Counted from the first letter of the stretch, positions 1 to 6,856 are shown. The stretch: 64,000 nucleotides of DNA from Enterocloster aldenensis (GCF_003434055.1 NZ_QVEX01000006.1:62001-126000), one strand, 5' to 3'. The notes: generated by a model not told the origin, from the sequence alone. Program-made: numbers and translations.

Positions 1-1
1 T

Positions 2-163
2 CAGCCGGATAAGGTCCGTGGTGTCAGGGTGGAGAATGTGGATGTCTGGAATGGTCAGTATGCGCCGGATATCTCCGGTATCCATCCTGAGGACTATGTG
101 GATTTTAATTTTGACCGCAGGGGTTTTGTTGATGCTGTCCAGATAGTTGATTCACCTAACTAG
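2..163 (+). CDS. ssDNA-binding-like protein, C-terminal part (cut by window edge)
   Basis: This is an open frame entering from the left edge and ending in TAG at 161-163; 53 codons are visible and the start lies outside the window. Its tail (a PDISGI stretch followed by VDFNFDRRG) resembles the C-terminus of the complete small protein at 5351-5596 (PGIYDV, then VDFERNRKG), which I take to be the phage ssDNA-binding protein. The gene therefore belongs to a second, related filamentous-phage element to the left. A strong GC-rich hairpin follows directly. The similarity is my own reading by eye and the function is inferred. Confidence 0.5.
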   Translation, partial: QPDKVRGVRVENVDVWNGQYAPDISGIHPEDYVDFNFDRRGFVDAVQIVDSPN

Positions 164-175
164 CGTATGCACTAT

Positions 176-209
176 TCCCCGGCCCCAGGTATTATCTAGG
201 GGCCGGGGA
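176..209. terminator. GC-rich perfect hairpin after the left ssDNA-binding-like gene
   Basis: CCCCGGCCCC (177-186) pairs perfectly with GGGGCCGGGG (199-208), extended by one T-A pair, around a 12-base loop. No T-run follows on the plus strand, so it may be a terminator or a structured phage signal (origin or packaging) rather than a classical intrinsic terminator. A similar but smaller G/C hairpin follows the 56-residue gene ending at 5140. Confidence 0.45.
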
Positions 210-336
210 TACTCCTTCCCCTTGATTGCTGATTGGTGCCAGGTTCCTGGCGGTCGCGGTTCATCATGTCCCGGATGCACCTACGGTGTCGCGGATATGG
301 GAAATGTGTTACAGATTATAAGAAAGTAGTGGTTGG

Positions 337-558
337 ATGAAAATTGAACTTACGGAACGTGAATTACGATACCTTAACCGGGTAGTAAACGTCCGTCTGG
401 ATGAATTATTGGAACGTTGCGCCAGGATACGCCGTATTCGTTCCCTTGATGATATAAACACGTCAGAGCGTTTCAGCATTGCGGAATCTGAAATCAAGGT
501 TTTGAAATCAGTTCATGATAAGGTTGCTGATGCTCTTTCGGATTCTTCTTTGTCATAA
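337..558 (+). CDS. small helical phage protein, unknown function
   Basis: A 73-residue, strongly charged protein predicted to be mostly helical, rich in Arg, Glu and Leu, with no membrane segment or signal peptide. The ATG at 337 follows a weak purine stretch (AGAAAGTAGTGG). It sits between the left ssDNA-binding-like gene and the direct repeat that starts the complete phage unit, where the complete unit would instead have rep. It loosely resembles the small charged protein at 4970-5140 in size and style (a C-terminal Leu/Lys helix), but I cannot show homology. It could be a small regulator; function unknown. Confidence 0.55.
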   Translation: MKIELTERELRYLNRVVNVRLDELLERCARIRRIRSLDDINTSERFSIAESEIKVLKSVHDKVADALSDSSLS

Positions 559-589
559 CAGATGTACTATCCACTTAATAAAATAAAGT

Positions 590-703
590 AACTATTCCTA
601 ATAAGTCTAGTTTAACGAATAGTTGGAGGTGTTTCTATAACATCCATCAATTATCTGAATCAGAATCCATTTGAAAATAAAATTGAATGAAGGTGGTGTC
701 TGT
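590..703. repeat. left direct repeat / attachment-like site of the inovirus unit
   Basis: AACTATTC (590-597) and GAATAGTT (617-624) are inverted arms around a 19-base spacer. The block GTTTAACGAATAGTT (610-624) recurs identically at 6990-7004. Both copies continue with TTTCTATAACATCCATCAA, an ATTATCTGAATCAG stretch and an AAGGTGGTGTCTG ribosome-binding region. The distance between copies (6,380 bp) is a normal inovirus genome length, so these are probably the two ends of one integrated circle or the junctions of a tandem array. Confidence 0.6.
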
Positions 704-961
704 ATGTTCGTTGCTACTCCTTCGGATGCTTCACAACCTTCTGGTCATGACGTTACTGCATTGCAGGACTTACTGAATGATTATGAATGGCAACTGATGC
801 AGTCCGAATCCCTGGACACGTCCGTTGATAATGCAAGTATCTTCCGTACTGCTGAAAATACGGCTGATATTGTACAGCTTCTCCTGTGCGCTGATTTCCT
901 TCTTGCGCTGATTCTGGGTTGCCTGTTGTGCTCCATATTCAGCCGTTTCCTGAGGTGGTGA
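704..961 (+). CDS. small single-pass membrane protein of the phage
   Basis: An 85-residue protein starting at ATG 704 behind the ribosome-binding site AAGGTGGTG; a TTG 33 bases upstream in the same frame has no such site. The first 55 or so residues are polar and acidic, followed by one hydrophobic segment (LLLCADFLLALILGCLLCSI) and a short basic tail. It is the first gene of the apparent virion operon and is followed by two more tiny membrane proteins, as in other filamentous phages where minor coat genes precede the major coat gene. A decayed copy lies at 7096-7338. Function unknown. Confidence 0.6.
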   Translation: MFVATPSDASQPSGHDVTALQDLLNDYEWQLMQSESLDTSVDNASIFRTAENTADIVQLLLCADFLLALILGCLLCSIFSRFLRW

Positions 962-965
962 CTGT

Positions 966-1058
966 ATGCGTTACAATGGTGATGGTTTTGTTGCTTTTAT
1001 GTTGGCCCTGGCCTTCGTGGTAATCACGATGGTCGGTTTGATGGATGGGGGTTTTTAG
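966..1058 (+). CDS. 30-residue membrane peptide, minor-coat-like
   Basis: ATG 966 to TAG 1056-1058 encodes 30 residues with one hydrophobic helix (FVAFMLALAFVVITMVGLM). It begins a few bases after the preceding gene and its stop nearly touches the next start, so the three genes read as one operon. Size and layout match the tiny minor coat proteins pVII and pIX of Ff phages, but there is too little sequence to prove homology. Confidence 0.45.
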   Translation: MRYNGDGFVAFMLALAFVVITMVGLMDGGF

Positions 1059-1059
1059 T

Positions 1060-1185
1060 ATGCAGATTGATGGATTATTAACAATGTATGCCCCATATGT
1101 AGGCGTTGGTTTCCTGCTTGGTTGTCTGCCCATGCTAGCTGGTGTAGGTGTCCATGTGGTTATCAATATATTTAAAAAAATCTAA
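1060..1185 (+). CDS. 41-residue membrane peptide, minor-coat-like
   Basis: ATG 1060 to TAA 1183-1185 encodes 41 residues with one long hydrophobic stretch (YVGVGFLLGCLPMLAGVGVH) and a basic C-terminus ending KKI. It starts one base after the stop of the previous peptide and lies 20 bases ahead of the major coat gene. This is the position and type of a pIX or pVII minor coat protein in filamentous phages; the assignment is by position and size only. Confidence 0.45.
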   Translation: MQIDGLLTMYAPYVGVGFLLGCLPMLAGVGVHVVINIFKKI

Positions 1186-1205
1186 TTAAAAAGGAGAAAG
1201 AAATT

Positions 1206-1481
1206 ATGACTATGAAAGAGAGATTCCAGAATAGGGTTACTGTTGCACGTTGTGCGGTTGGTGGTGTTGCTGTTGCGGCCCCTCTCCTGCTCGGCACGGT
1301 TACATCCTTTGCGGCTGAGGGTGATGCCGCCGACCCGTTGATTACTGCCTGTACATCCATTGCTACATCTGCTACAACTGCAATCAACGGTGTGATTCCG
1401 ATTGCCTTACCGCTGGTCGGTGCTGGCCTGGTCATCACAATCGGCCTTAAGGTGTTCAAGCGTATTGCTGGCAAGGCATAA
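1206..1481 (+). CDS. inovirus major coat protein (pVIII-like)
   Basis: A 91-residue pre-protein with a good ribosome-binding site (AAAAAGGAGAAAG). Residues 1-36 form a signal peptide with a basic start, hydrophobic core and a TSFA-AEGD cleavage site. The mature 55-residue protein has the pVIII layout: an acidic N-terminal helix starting AEGD, one membrane helix, and a basic tail. The AEGD start, then VGAGL, an IGLKVFK run and a GKA ending, closely track the Ff pVIII pattern (AEGD, VGAT, IGIKLFK, SKA). A 15-bp hairpin follows directly, where Ff phages have their central terminator. This is the strongest evidence that the element is a filamentous phage. An in-frame ATG at 1212 is an alternative start. 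Confidence 0.85.
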   Translation: MTMKERFQNRVTVARCAVGGVAVAAPLLLGTVTSFAAEGDAADPLITACTSIATSATTAINGVIPIALPLVGAGLVITIGLKVFKRIAGKA

Positions 1482-1491
1482 TCAATCTACT

Positions 1492-1524
1492 TTGGGACAG
1501 TCGTCATAGTGATGGCTGTCCCAA
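1492..1524 (+). terminator. hairpin directly after the major coat gene
   Basis: A 15-bp stem (1492-1506 with 1510-1524, two G-T wobbles) closes a three-base TAG loop, 11 bases after the coat protein stop. No T-run follows, so it may act as a partial terminator or mRNA-stabilising 3' end that keeps the coat mRNA abundant, as the gene VIII terminator does in Ff phages. The pIII-like gene starts 23 bases later with its own ribosome-binding site. Confidence 0.65.
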
Positions 1525-1546
1525 GCCATTTGAAAGGGGTAATGAT

Positions 1547-3136
1547 ATGCGTTATTTGAAACGGTTTTTATGCGCCGCCCTCTCCCTCCTCCTGCTGTCC
1601 ATGTTCCCCCTCACCGCCCTGGCGGCTCCTGCCGTCCCTACGGTTGCGGAATATGTCTTTGACACGTTGCTGTCCGCGAATGGGATTGATGTACCCTTAT
1701 CATCCGTCAATTCCTGGTTGGGTGAATGGTCGGATTATAACGATTATCTGTCACAGGGGGAACGGGGTGAACTTGGCAGTTACAGCCAGTACCTGTATGA
1801 CCTGTCCCATAATGCGGATACGGAAGCCTTGAAGCAGAAGGCAATCGAGAATGCCGGTACGCTTACGGACTGGATGCAACTTGATTGGTCGGATGCTGGC
1901 GGTACGGATATCACGCTGGGCAAGGGGATACTGAATGGCTGGTATGATGGTGTCAAGGGTACGGCGGCTGATGTGACGGCGAGTATACAGGGATATCTCA
2001 AGACGTTCTCGTCCTACGGTACGGGTGCATTGGATTACATCAAATCGTTTGCTCCGTTCCAGGAAATCGCCCTTAAGGGTACGCCCGGCCCCAGCCAATA
2101 TCAGGCTGTCCTTGCATCTTATAATACTCCTTATAATGATAGTGACATAACCTGGGTATATAACTATTATTACCCTGAGGGATTTTCTGCTTCACACAAG
2201 CCTTATGCTTATCTTGAATCTTACGATGCACCACAGGGCCGTTGGCTGTTGCGTGCCAGGTATATATATGGTCTGCCGCCCTATATCGGCGAAGCACGTT
2301 CCATGCAGGTTTTCACATGGCGTTATACCTATAAGCGCACGAATGGTATTGTATCCAATAATGTAAGGCAGTATACCGAGGATGGTGCTTTCTATCTCCC
2401 ATCCGAAGCAATCCACAAACTGCCCTTCCCGGTCTTTGCGAACAAGGCCGCCGCGGATGCGTATGCGGCTGACCAGTCCATGCAGGATGTATATAACAAG
2501 GTGGGCCAGGGGCTTCCTGTGACCAATGTCAACCAGCAGGCCCAGACCACGGAAGTCAAGGTCGTTCCGTCCGTCATAACGCTTCCCCAGACGGGGGTGG
2601 ATGCCGCCGGACTGCTGGAACGCCTGGATGATGCCATGGACAGGATTGATGAGTTGGAAGCCGCATTGAAGGAAGCCGGACTTGTGATTGGCTGGGGGAA
2701 TGATGTTGTCCTGCCTACGGAATCAGCGACAACCGGGGAAGGTGAGGACACGGAAACAAAAGCCACCCTTGCCGCCATCCTTGCGAAGGTGGAAGCCATC
2801 CCGGCAACGATTGAAGCCATGTTTGACAGGAAGCTTGAACCTGAGGACAGTGACAAGGATTTGGAGGATATGAAGATGCCCTCTTCCATCTCAGATAAGT
2901 TCCCGTTCTGCATCCCGTTCGATGTGATATATCTGGTCAAGTCCATGAATGCATCTGTCGAAGTCCCACGCTTTGAACTGCCCTTTGAGATACACTATCA
3001 ATCATTTGACTATGCTCATACTTTTGTGGTTGATATGTCCGAATGGGATGCCGCTGTTAAGATACTTAGGACCATGCTTGACCTGCTTTTCATTGCTGGT
3101 CTGATATCCGTCACACGTGACATGATAAGGGGGTAG
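1547..3136 (+). CDS. inovirus minor tip / adsorption protein (pIII-like)
   Basis: A 529-residue secreted, membrane-anchored protein. Residues 1-27 are a signal peptide (basic start, Leu-rich core, ALAAPA cleavage region). A large polar ectodomain rich in Tyr, Trp, Asp and Asn follows, with a predicted coiled coil near residues 345-380 (LLERLDDAMDRIDELEAALK). The C-terminus has a membrane helix around 507-523 and a basic end. This matches pIII, which sits at the virion tip, binds the host and anchors in the membrane until release. Position between the major coat gene and a pVI-like gene is as in Ff phages. The ectodomain is not recognisably like TolA-binding pIII domains, as expected for a Gram-positive host. 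The ATG follows GAAAGGGG. The family call rests on layout, not on recognised domains. Confidence 0.7.
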   Translation: MRYLKRFLCAALSLLLLSMFPLTALAAPAVPTVAEYVFDTLLSANGIDVPLSSVNSWLGEWSDYNDYLSQGERGELGSYSQYLYDLSHNADTEALKQKAIENAGTLTDWMQLDWSDAGGTDITLGKGILNGWYDGVKGTAADVTASIQGYLKTFSSYGTGALDYIKSFAPFQEIALKGTPGPSQYQAVLASYNTPYNDSDITWVYNYYYPEGFSASHKPYAYLESYDAPQGRWLLRARYIYGLPPYIGEARSMQVFTWRYTYKRTNGIVSNNVRQYTEDGAFYLPSEAIHKLPFPVFANKAAADAYAADQSMQDVYNKVGQGLPVTNVNQQAQTTEVKVVPSVITLPQTGVDAAGLLERLDDAMDRIDELEAALKEAGLVIGWGNDVVLPTESATTGEGEDTETKATLAAILAKVEAIPATIEAMFDRKLEPEDSDKDLEDMKMPSSISDKFPFCIPFDVIYLVKSMNASVEVPRFELPFEIHYQSFDYAHTFVVDMSEWDAAVKILRTMLDLLFIAGLISVTRDMIRG

Positions 3137-3142
3137 GATGAT

Positions 3143-3376
3143 ATGTCAGTTGTATTCAAGGCGTTAAGTTATATGATGGGGATAGCCATTGATTTACTGC
3201 CGGACTCCCCGTTCCGTGGGTTCATCGATAACATTGCATCGATACCATATATAAGCTTCTTCAACTACTTTGTCCCGGTCAGTGACTTCATTGCAATCCT
3301 CACCGCATGGGGGACTGCAGTCGGCCTGTATTATGTTGTCAGTGCCATATTGCGCACGGTCAATGCGATTGATTAA
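3143..3376 (+). CDS. inovirus minor coat protein (pVI-like)
   Basis: A 77-residue hydrophobic protein with two or three membrane segments (around residues 3-18, 33-50 and 52-70) and hardly any polar region. It begins six bases after the pIII-like gene and ends just ahead of the Zot/pI gene, the place gene VI occupies in Ff phages. pVI helps cap the virion end with pIII and is needed for release. Identification is by position, size and hydrophobicity. Confidence 0.6.
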   Translation: MSVVFKALSYMMGIAIDLLPDSPFRGFIDNIASIPYISFFNYFVPVSDFIAILTAWGTAVGLYYVVSAILRTVNAID

Positions 3377-3391
3377 GGGAGGTATGTCTGC

Positions 3392-4156
3392 ATGATTGTG
3401 TTATATTCCGGTACTCCTGGAAGTGGTAAGTCCCTGGATACTGCCAGGACCATCCATAACTGGTGTAGGCGTGGTGCGCCTATCATCTGTAACTTCCCAC
3501 TCAATGAGGATAACATACGTGTCCGGCGCAGGAAGGACATCCACTTTGTGCCTAACGGTGAACTTGACCCGGATGCATTGGTTGCCTTTTCCAGGGCGTA
3601 TTTTTCAGGCCGTCCATGTAAGGAGGACAGCATACTTCTGGTCATTGACGAGGCCCAGTTATTGTTCAATGCACGTGACTGGTCTGCCAAGGGCCGCGAC
3701 CGCTGGAACTGGTTCTTCACCATGCACAGGCACTTCGGTTTCTTCATCATCCTGTGTGCCCAGTTTGACCGCATGCTGGATAGGCAGGTTCGCGGATTGA
3801 TTGAGTATGAATACATCCATCGCAAGGTGAACAACATGGGCCTTAAGGGTGTGTTCCTGTCCTGTCTCCTGCTCTCCCCCACCAACCTTTTCGTCAAGGT
3901 GAAAATCTGGTATCCCATGAAAGAGAAGGTAGGCAGTGAGTTCTTCCAGTGCAGGAAAAGGTACTACAGTATCTATGATACGTTTGCACTGCTGGACAGG
4001 GCGGACAGGCGCACGGAAGGGGGCGTGGGGGCCACGCCGGGCGACTGCCCGGTCTGCCCGGATGTTACAACCGCTGATGATGCCCCGGTCCTGTCTCCTG
4101 TTTGTCCGGATACTTCTAATTGTTGTGTTGACGGTACATCAACCGCATCCATTTAA
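3392..4156 (+). CDS. zot: Zot/pI-family assembly ATPase
   Basis: A 254-residue P-loop ATPase of the Zot (zonular occludens toxin-like, gene I) family, the hallmark of filamentous phages. It drives extrusion of the phage through the membrane as coat protein assembles on the DNA. Walker A is GTPGSGKS (residues 7-14) and Walker B is ILLVIDEAQ (81-89), followed by the NARDW stretch usual in this family. Unlike many Zot proteins no clear membrane helix follows the ATPase domain; the C-terminal 60 residues are Cys-, Asp- and Pro-rich and unlike anything I recognise. No secretin (pIV) gene is present, consistent with a host lacking an outer membrane. The name 'toxin' is historical; there is no reason to expect toxicity here. 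The start follows GGGAGGT. Confidence 0.88.
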   Translation: MIVLYSGTPGSGKSLDTARTIHNWCRRGAPIICNFPLNEDNIRVRRRKDIHFVPNGELDPDALVAFSRAYFSGRPCKEDSILLVIDEAQLLFNARDWSAKGRDRWNWFFTMHRHFGFFIILCAQFDRMLDRQVRGLIEYEYIHRKVNNMGLKGVFLSCLLLSPTNLFVKVKIWYPMKEKVGSEFFQCRKRYYSIYDTFALLDRADRRTEGGVGATPGDCPVCPDVTTADDAPVLSPVCPDTSNCCVDGTSTASI

Positions 4157-4298
4157 TCTCGTCCTCCTGTTCCTTTATTGTCCTGGCCTGGGCATGGATG
4201 ATGATGATTAGAATCAATAGTATGCATATTTCAATGGTGTATTTATGGGTTAGTATGGCAATTCCTATGTGTATGGCTCTTATGAGTATTATCTGCAA
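4116..4298 (-). CDS. possible small antisense membrane peptide overlapping zot
   Basis: A minus-strand frame of about 60 residues with a hydrophobic stretch (IEICILLILIIIIH) and a charged tail ending RQHNN. There is no ATG; a TTG at 4298 is preceded by a run of nine Gs that could act as a ribosome-binding site. It overlaps the 3' end of zot by about 40 bases and follows the repressor gene on the same strand. The clean membrane-helix-plus-charged-tail shape argues for a real gene, but the poor start argues against it. Confidence 0.3.
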   Translation of the reverse strand: MQIILIRAIHIGIAILTHKYTIEICILLILIIIIHAQARTIKEQEDEIKWMRLMYRQHNN

Positions 4299-4348
4299 AA
4301 TAGACCCCCCCCCTTGCAATTGTATGGAATTGCTGGGGAGGATGTTTT

Positions 4349-4630
4349 TTACATGGTTATGTTACCGTTTATGTCTCCTACTATCACTTTTCCCTTGTTG
4401 TCCCCTACTATGACACCACTGCTGTTCTGGATGTGGATGCCCTCCCCTCCGGCCGGCTTCATATCCCTTGCTATCAGGTCATTCACGTAGGCGTTAAGGG
4501 ACTTGTATCCCTTTGATTTCCAGTGCGCTTCTATTACCGCTTTCTGACCTTTTGGAAAGTTTATGCTGGCTCTATCGTATGATTCTTTATTAAATTCATT
4601 TTTGTATTTTGTTGCGTTGAAATCACTCAT
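4349..4630 (-). CDS. ribbon-helix-helix phage repressor
   Basis: A 93-residue protein, the only well-supported minus-strand gene inside the phage. Residues 18-58 have the pattern of an Arc/MetJ-type ribbon-helix-helix domain: a short polar strand (RASINFPKGQ) followed by two helices with a LNAYVNDLIARDM end. Such proteins bind palindromes as dimers of dimers. The 25-residue tail (IHIQNSSGVIVGDNKG, then VGDINGNITM) carries two VGD-x-x-G repeats and may be a beta-structured oligomerisation or sensing module. Three palindromes lie immediately upstream, between this gene and the rightward genes, so it probably controls its own promoter and the replication genes. The role as immunity repressor is inferred. 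Confidence 0.75.
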   Translation of the reverse strand: MSDFNATKYKNEFNKESYDRASINFPKGQKAVIEAHWKSKGYKSLNAYVNDLIARDMKPAGGEGIHIQNSSGVIVGDNKGKVIVGDINGNITM

Positions 4631-4645
4631 TTATTATTTCCTCAT

Positions 4646-4720
4646 ACATCTTGTGTAAGATGCATAATAAATTCATTTACATCTTGTGCAAGATTTCTAT
4701 ATACATCTTACGCAAGATGT
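4646..4720. promoter_or_regulatory. three palindromic repressor operators
   Basis: Three related inverted repeats lie between the divergent repressor and replication genes: 4646-4662 (ACATCTTGTGTAAGATG), 4679-4694 (ACATCTTGTGCAAGAT) and 4703-4720 (ACATCTTACGCAAGATGT). All share ATCTT and AAGAT arms around a four-base centre. A TATACT box (4723-4728) directly after the third copy is a plausible -10 for rightward transcription, so a bound repressor would cover that promoter. Confidence 0.75.
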
Positions 4721-4742
4721 AGTATACTATAGTTGCAAGGTT

Positions 4743-4797
4743 GATAGGCCCCATAGCAACGAGGACGCTTGATGTAGTAGTGAGAATGGGGCTTATC
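4743..4797. other. long stem-loop in the leader of the replication genes
   Basis: GATAGGCCCCAT (4743-4754) pairs with ATGGGGCTTATC (4786-4797) with a single wobble pair and encloses a 31-base loop. It lies in the leader between the operator region and the 41-residue gene. On the packaged single strand it could be a packaging signal or part of an origin; in RNA it could be regulatory. No protein-coding signal is seen here. Confidence 0.5.
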
Positions 4798-4847
4798 GTC
4801 AAGGTAAGTATACCAAATGAATCACAGTTTTGAAAGGGGAAAATGAT

Positions 4848-4973
4848 ATGGATATGGGCGCTTATGTAGATGCTGTATTGGCGTGTTATCACTACCATGA
4901 AGGTACGGAAGATTATGACTATGATTATGATTGGCTGTCAGATGGCTCAGACAAGGAGGAGGATTCGGAATGA
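4848..4973 (+). CDS. 41-residue acidic phage peptide, unknown
   Basis: ATG 4848 follows GAAAGGGGAAAA. The product is Tyr- and Asp-rich (EDYDYDYDWL) with an acidic tail, about 41 residues, with no membrane helix. Its stop overlaps the start of the next gene as ATGA, and the next gene's ribosome-binding site lies within it, so the two are translationally coupled. It opens the rightward replication operon behind the operators. No family recognised; an acidic DNA-mimic type regulator is one possibility. Confidence 0.5.
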   Translation: MDMGAYVDAVLACYHYHEGTEDYDYDYDWLSDGSDKEEDSE

Positions 4974-5140
4974 CAAAGAAAGAGAAGGAAGTTTTCCGTA
5001 AATACAAGGATATGGTTACGGATGATTTATTTGAATCAATGGAAAGCGGTAATGAGCAATCAATCCTGATAGCAAGGACTAAATTCAGTTTGTTGCAGAA
5101 ACTGGATAAAAGTTTAAAAGAAATAGAGCAAGGGGCCTAG
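4970..5140 (+). CDS. 56-residue charged helical phage protein, unknown
   Basis: ATG 4970 overlaps the previous stop and is preceded by a strong AAGGAGGAGG, which decides this start over an upstream TTG. The protein is Lys/Glu-rich with two predicted helices and no membrane segment. It is the second gene of the replication operon, ahead of the ssDNA-binding-like gene. A compact hairpin follows its end. It resembles the 73-residue protein at 337-558 in general character only. Function unknown. Confidence 0.55.
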   Translation: MTKKEKEVFRKYKDMVTDDLFESMESGNEQSILIARTKFSLLQKLDKSLKEIEQGA

Positions 5141-5146
5141 CCCCTT
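5130..5146 (+). terminator. short G/C hairpin at the end of the 56-residue gene
   Basis: AAGGGGC (5130-5136) pairs with GCCCCTT (5140-5146) around a three-base loop and overlaps the stop codon. A weak pyrimidine stretch (CCCCTTT) follows. It may be a weak terminator or an RNA-processing site. Confidence 0.4.
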
Positions 5147-5350
5147 CCCCTTTAATGTGGCCCCCTTGATTGGTGGACGGTTCCCAGCCCGTGAAACACA
5201 GAGGAAAGGATTTTTGTTGGTTCGGTCTGTTTGTCAGTGGATATCGAGAAACTGACGGCTGTTATTAGGCAGAGATACTGCCCTCCCAGGTTGATGTAAA
5301 CGCCCTGGGCGGTACGTTGATAATAGAATAATGAAAGGAAGGATTTATTG
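5147..5350. other. structured 200-bp intergenic region ahead of the ssDNA-binding-like gene
   Basis: No gene is seen. Two hairpins stand out: GTCAGT with ACTGAC around 5232-5253, and a CCCAGG / CCCTGGG stem around 5284-5310. Structured intergenic DNA in filamentous phages usually holds origins or the packaging signal; which of these applies cannot be told from sequence alone. Confidence 0.35.
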
Positions 5351-5596
5351 ATGAAAGCAAAAGTTGTTGGTACTCAAATTCTTAATTTTACAAACCATGA
5401 CACGGGAGAAATCGTTAAGGGCGTAAAGCTTCACTGCACCTATAAGGACCCGGATGTTAACGGTGAGTTTTGCGAATCATTCTTTGTTCCTGACAGGCTG
5501 GAAATTCCTGGTATCTATGATGTTAAGCCTGGTATGGAAGTTGATTTTGAGCGTAACCGTAAAGGTAAGGCTTGCTCATTCAAAATCATGAAATAA
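5351..5596 (+). CDS. putative phage ssDNA-binding protein (gene V-like)
   Basis: An 81-residue protein starting at ATG 5351 behind GAAAGGAAGG. It looks like an all-beta OB-type fold: alternating hydrophobic strands, a DTGEIVKGVKL hairpin, a SFFVPDRLE loop and a C-terminal VDFERNRKGKACSFKI strand. Small OB-fold proteins upstream of rep are typical of filamentous phages, where gene V protein coats the single-stranded genome and shifts replication towards packaging. A related C-terminus lies at 2-163. No exact family motif is visible, so the function is inferred from size, fold pattern and position directly before rep. An 8-bp hairpin follows. Confidence 0.6.
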   Translation: MKAKVVGTQILNFTNHDTGEIVKGVKLHCTYKDPDVNGEFCESFFVPDRLEIPGIYDVKPGMEVDFERNRKGKACSFKIMK

Positions 5597-5604
5597 CTCT
5601 CCTG

Positions 5605-5790
5605 CTGGCTGGTTTCTTCGGTTCCAGCCAGTTCCTAATGGTTGCAATCCCACGTTTCCTTGTCCGCCCATAGTGCCAGATTAGCCCTGCCTGTCATTCG
5701 TCATGGTAGCCGATAGGCGTATATGCGCCTACGTTGTGCTGTCCCACGCCAGGGATGGCTTGTAAAACCCCCGTAGGGTAATACGGGGGT
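5605..5790. other. three-hairpin intergenic region before rep (candidate origin)
   Basis: The 216 bases between the ssDNA-binding-like gene and rep contain no gene but three perfect inverted repeats: CTGGCTGG / CCAGCCAG (5605-5612 and 5624-5631), TAGGCG / CGCCTA (near 5713-5730), and ACCCCCGTA / TACGGGGGT (5767-5775 and 5782-5790). The first could be a terminator for the upstream gene. A cluster of cruciforms immediately before a rolling-circle Rep gene is what a double-strand origin looks like. No nick site can be assigned by eye. Confidence 0.45.
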
Positions 5791-5812
5791 ACTAAATACA
5801 TTGGAGGTTGGG

Positions 5813-6856
5813 ATGGAAGGAAACTTAATAACCCTGGATAACGGGTTAGTCGTATCCGTTGACTGGCTGTCGTTCACGGTCATGTCAACGGCTGATGTTG
5901 TGGATGTGCTGGATATGTTCGGCTATGTGATGGAGGATTTCACACGGATGCCAAGGGGCGCACGTGGCTACAAGACCATGTTCCGGCTCAATGGCTATTC
6001 CCTTTCGGTTCTCTGTGACGGTAATCCCGGCATGGGTATACATATTGATGTGGCTGGCTCCGCCATCGGCGAACTGGTCCGTAGCTTTTCGGAAACTTTG
6101 AAAGTGGATACCCCCTTCGGTGAGGGGTATGATATAGATTTTGACAGCACCTTCATGGTGGCTCTCCTGGAACGCATACGGGATAATGGTCATGTTACCA
6201 GGATTGATGTGGCGATTGATGATATCGGCTGTAATTATTTTACCACGGATGATGTGTGCGGCCTGTATGGGAATACCCAGATTGTTTCAAAATTCCGCAA
6301 CATGCGTAATGTTGTTGAATCCGAAGTCTCAGGTAAGAAAACAGGCCATACGGTATACTTCGGTAGCCGTACAAGTGATATATTTTTGAGGGTATACGAT
6401 AAGCAGTTGGAACGCAACCGTAAGCTGTCCGCATCCGGTACCCATATTGATAATCCCTGGGTGCGCTGGGAACTGGAACTTAAGAATGACCGGGCGGTCA
6501 GTGTATCCAAGATGCTTACATCCGGTATCCCCCTGGGTGCTGTAGCTGTTGGTGTTTTGGGGCATTACATGAGGATGATTGAACTTGATGATATCAACCG
6601 TTCAAGGTGTTCTACACATTCTGTCTGGGCTGATTTCATGGACGGGATATCGTCACTCAAGATAACGGTCCCAAAGTATGAAAAGACCATGGACGAGAAA
6701 AAGACCTGGATAAAAAGACAGGTCATGCCCACCCTTGCCGCTGTCATCCTGGCGGATGGTGGTAGCCTTGAATTTGTGGAAGATAACTTGGAAAACGGTC
6801 TAAGCCGCATGAATAAGTCATTATATAAAATGGCAATGGTTGAATTGGGTGGTTGA
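5813..6856 (+). CDS. rolling-circle replication initiation protein (Rep_trans / RstA-like)
   Basis: A 347-residue initiator of the Rep_trans family, used by CTX-like filamentous phages (RstA) and by some plasmids and conjugative elements. It nicks the double-strand origin and starts rolling-circle synthesis. Visible family marks are the N-terminal VDWLSFTV, the central TRIDVAIDD (metal/catalytic acidic motif), GHTVYFGSRTSDIFLRVYDK, and WVRWELELKND further on. Start: ATG 5813 follows GGAGGTTGGG; an in-frame TTG at 5801 lies upstream of that site and is unlikely. It is the last gene of the phage unit and is followed by long inverted repeats and the right-hand direct repeat. Length is normal for the family. 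Confidence 0.85.
   Translation: MEGNLITLDNGLVVSVDWLSFTVMSTADVVDVLDMFGYVMEDFTRMPRGARGYKTMFRLNGYSLSVLCDGNPGMGIHIDVAGSAIGELVRSFSETLKVDTPFGEGYDIDFDSTFMVALLERIRDNGHVTRIDVAIDDIGCNYFTTDDVCGLYGNTQIVSKFRNMRNVVESEVSGKKTGHTVYFGSRTSDIFLRVYDKQLERNRKLSASGTHIDNPWVRWELELKNDRAVSVSKMLTSGIPLGAVAVGVLGHYMRMIELDDINRSRCSTHSVWADFMDGISSLKITVPKYEKTMDEKKTWIKRQVMPTLAAVILADGGSLEFVEDNLENGLSRMNKSLYKMAMVELGG

Noticed and set aside
3392..4156. Zot as an enterotoxin
   Set aside because: The gene lies in a full set of filamentous-phage assembly genes and lacks the C-terminal region linked to toxin activity; phage assembly is the sound reading.
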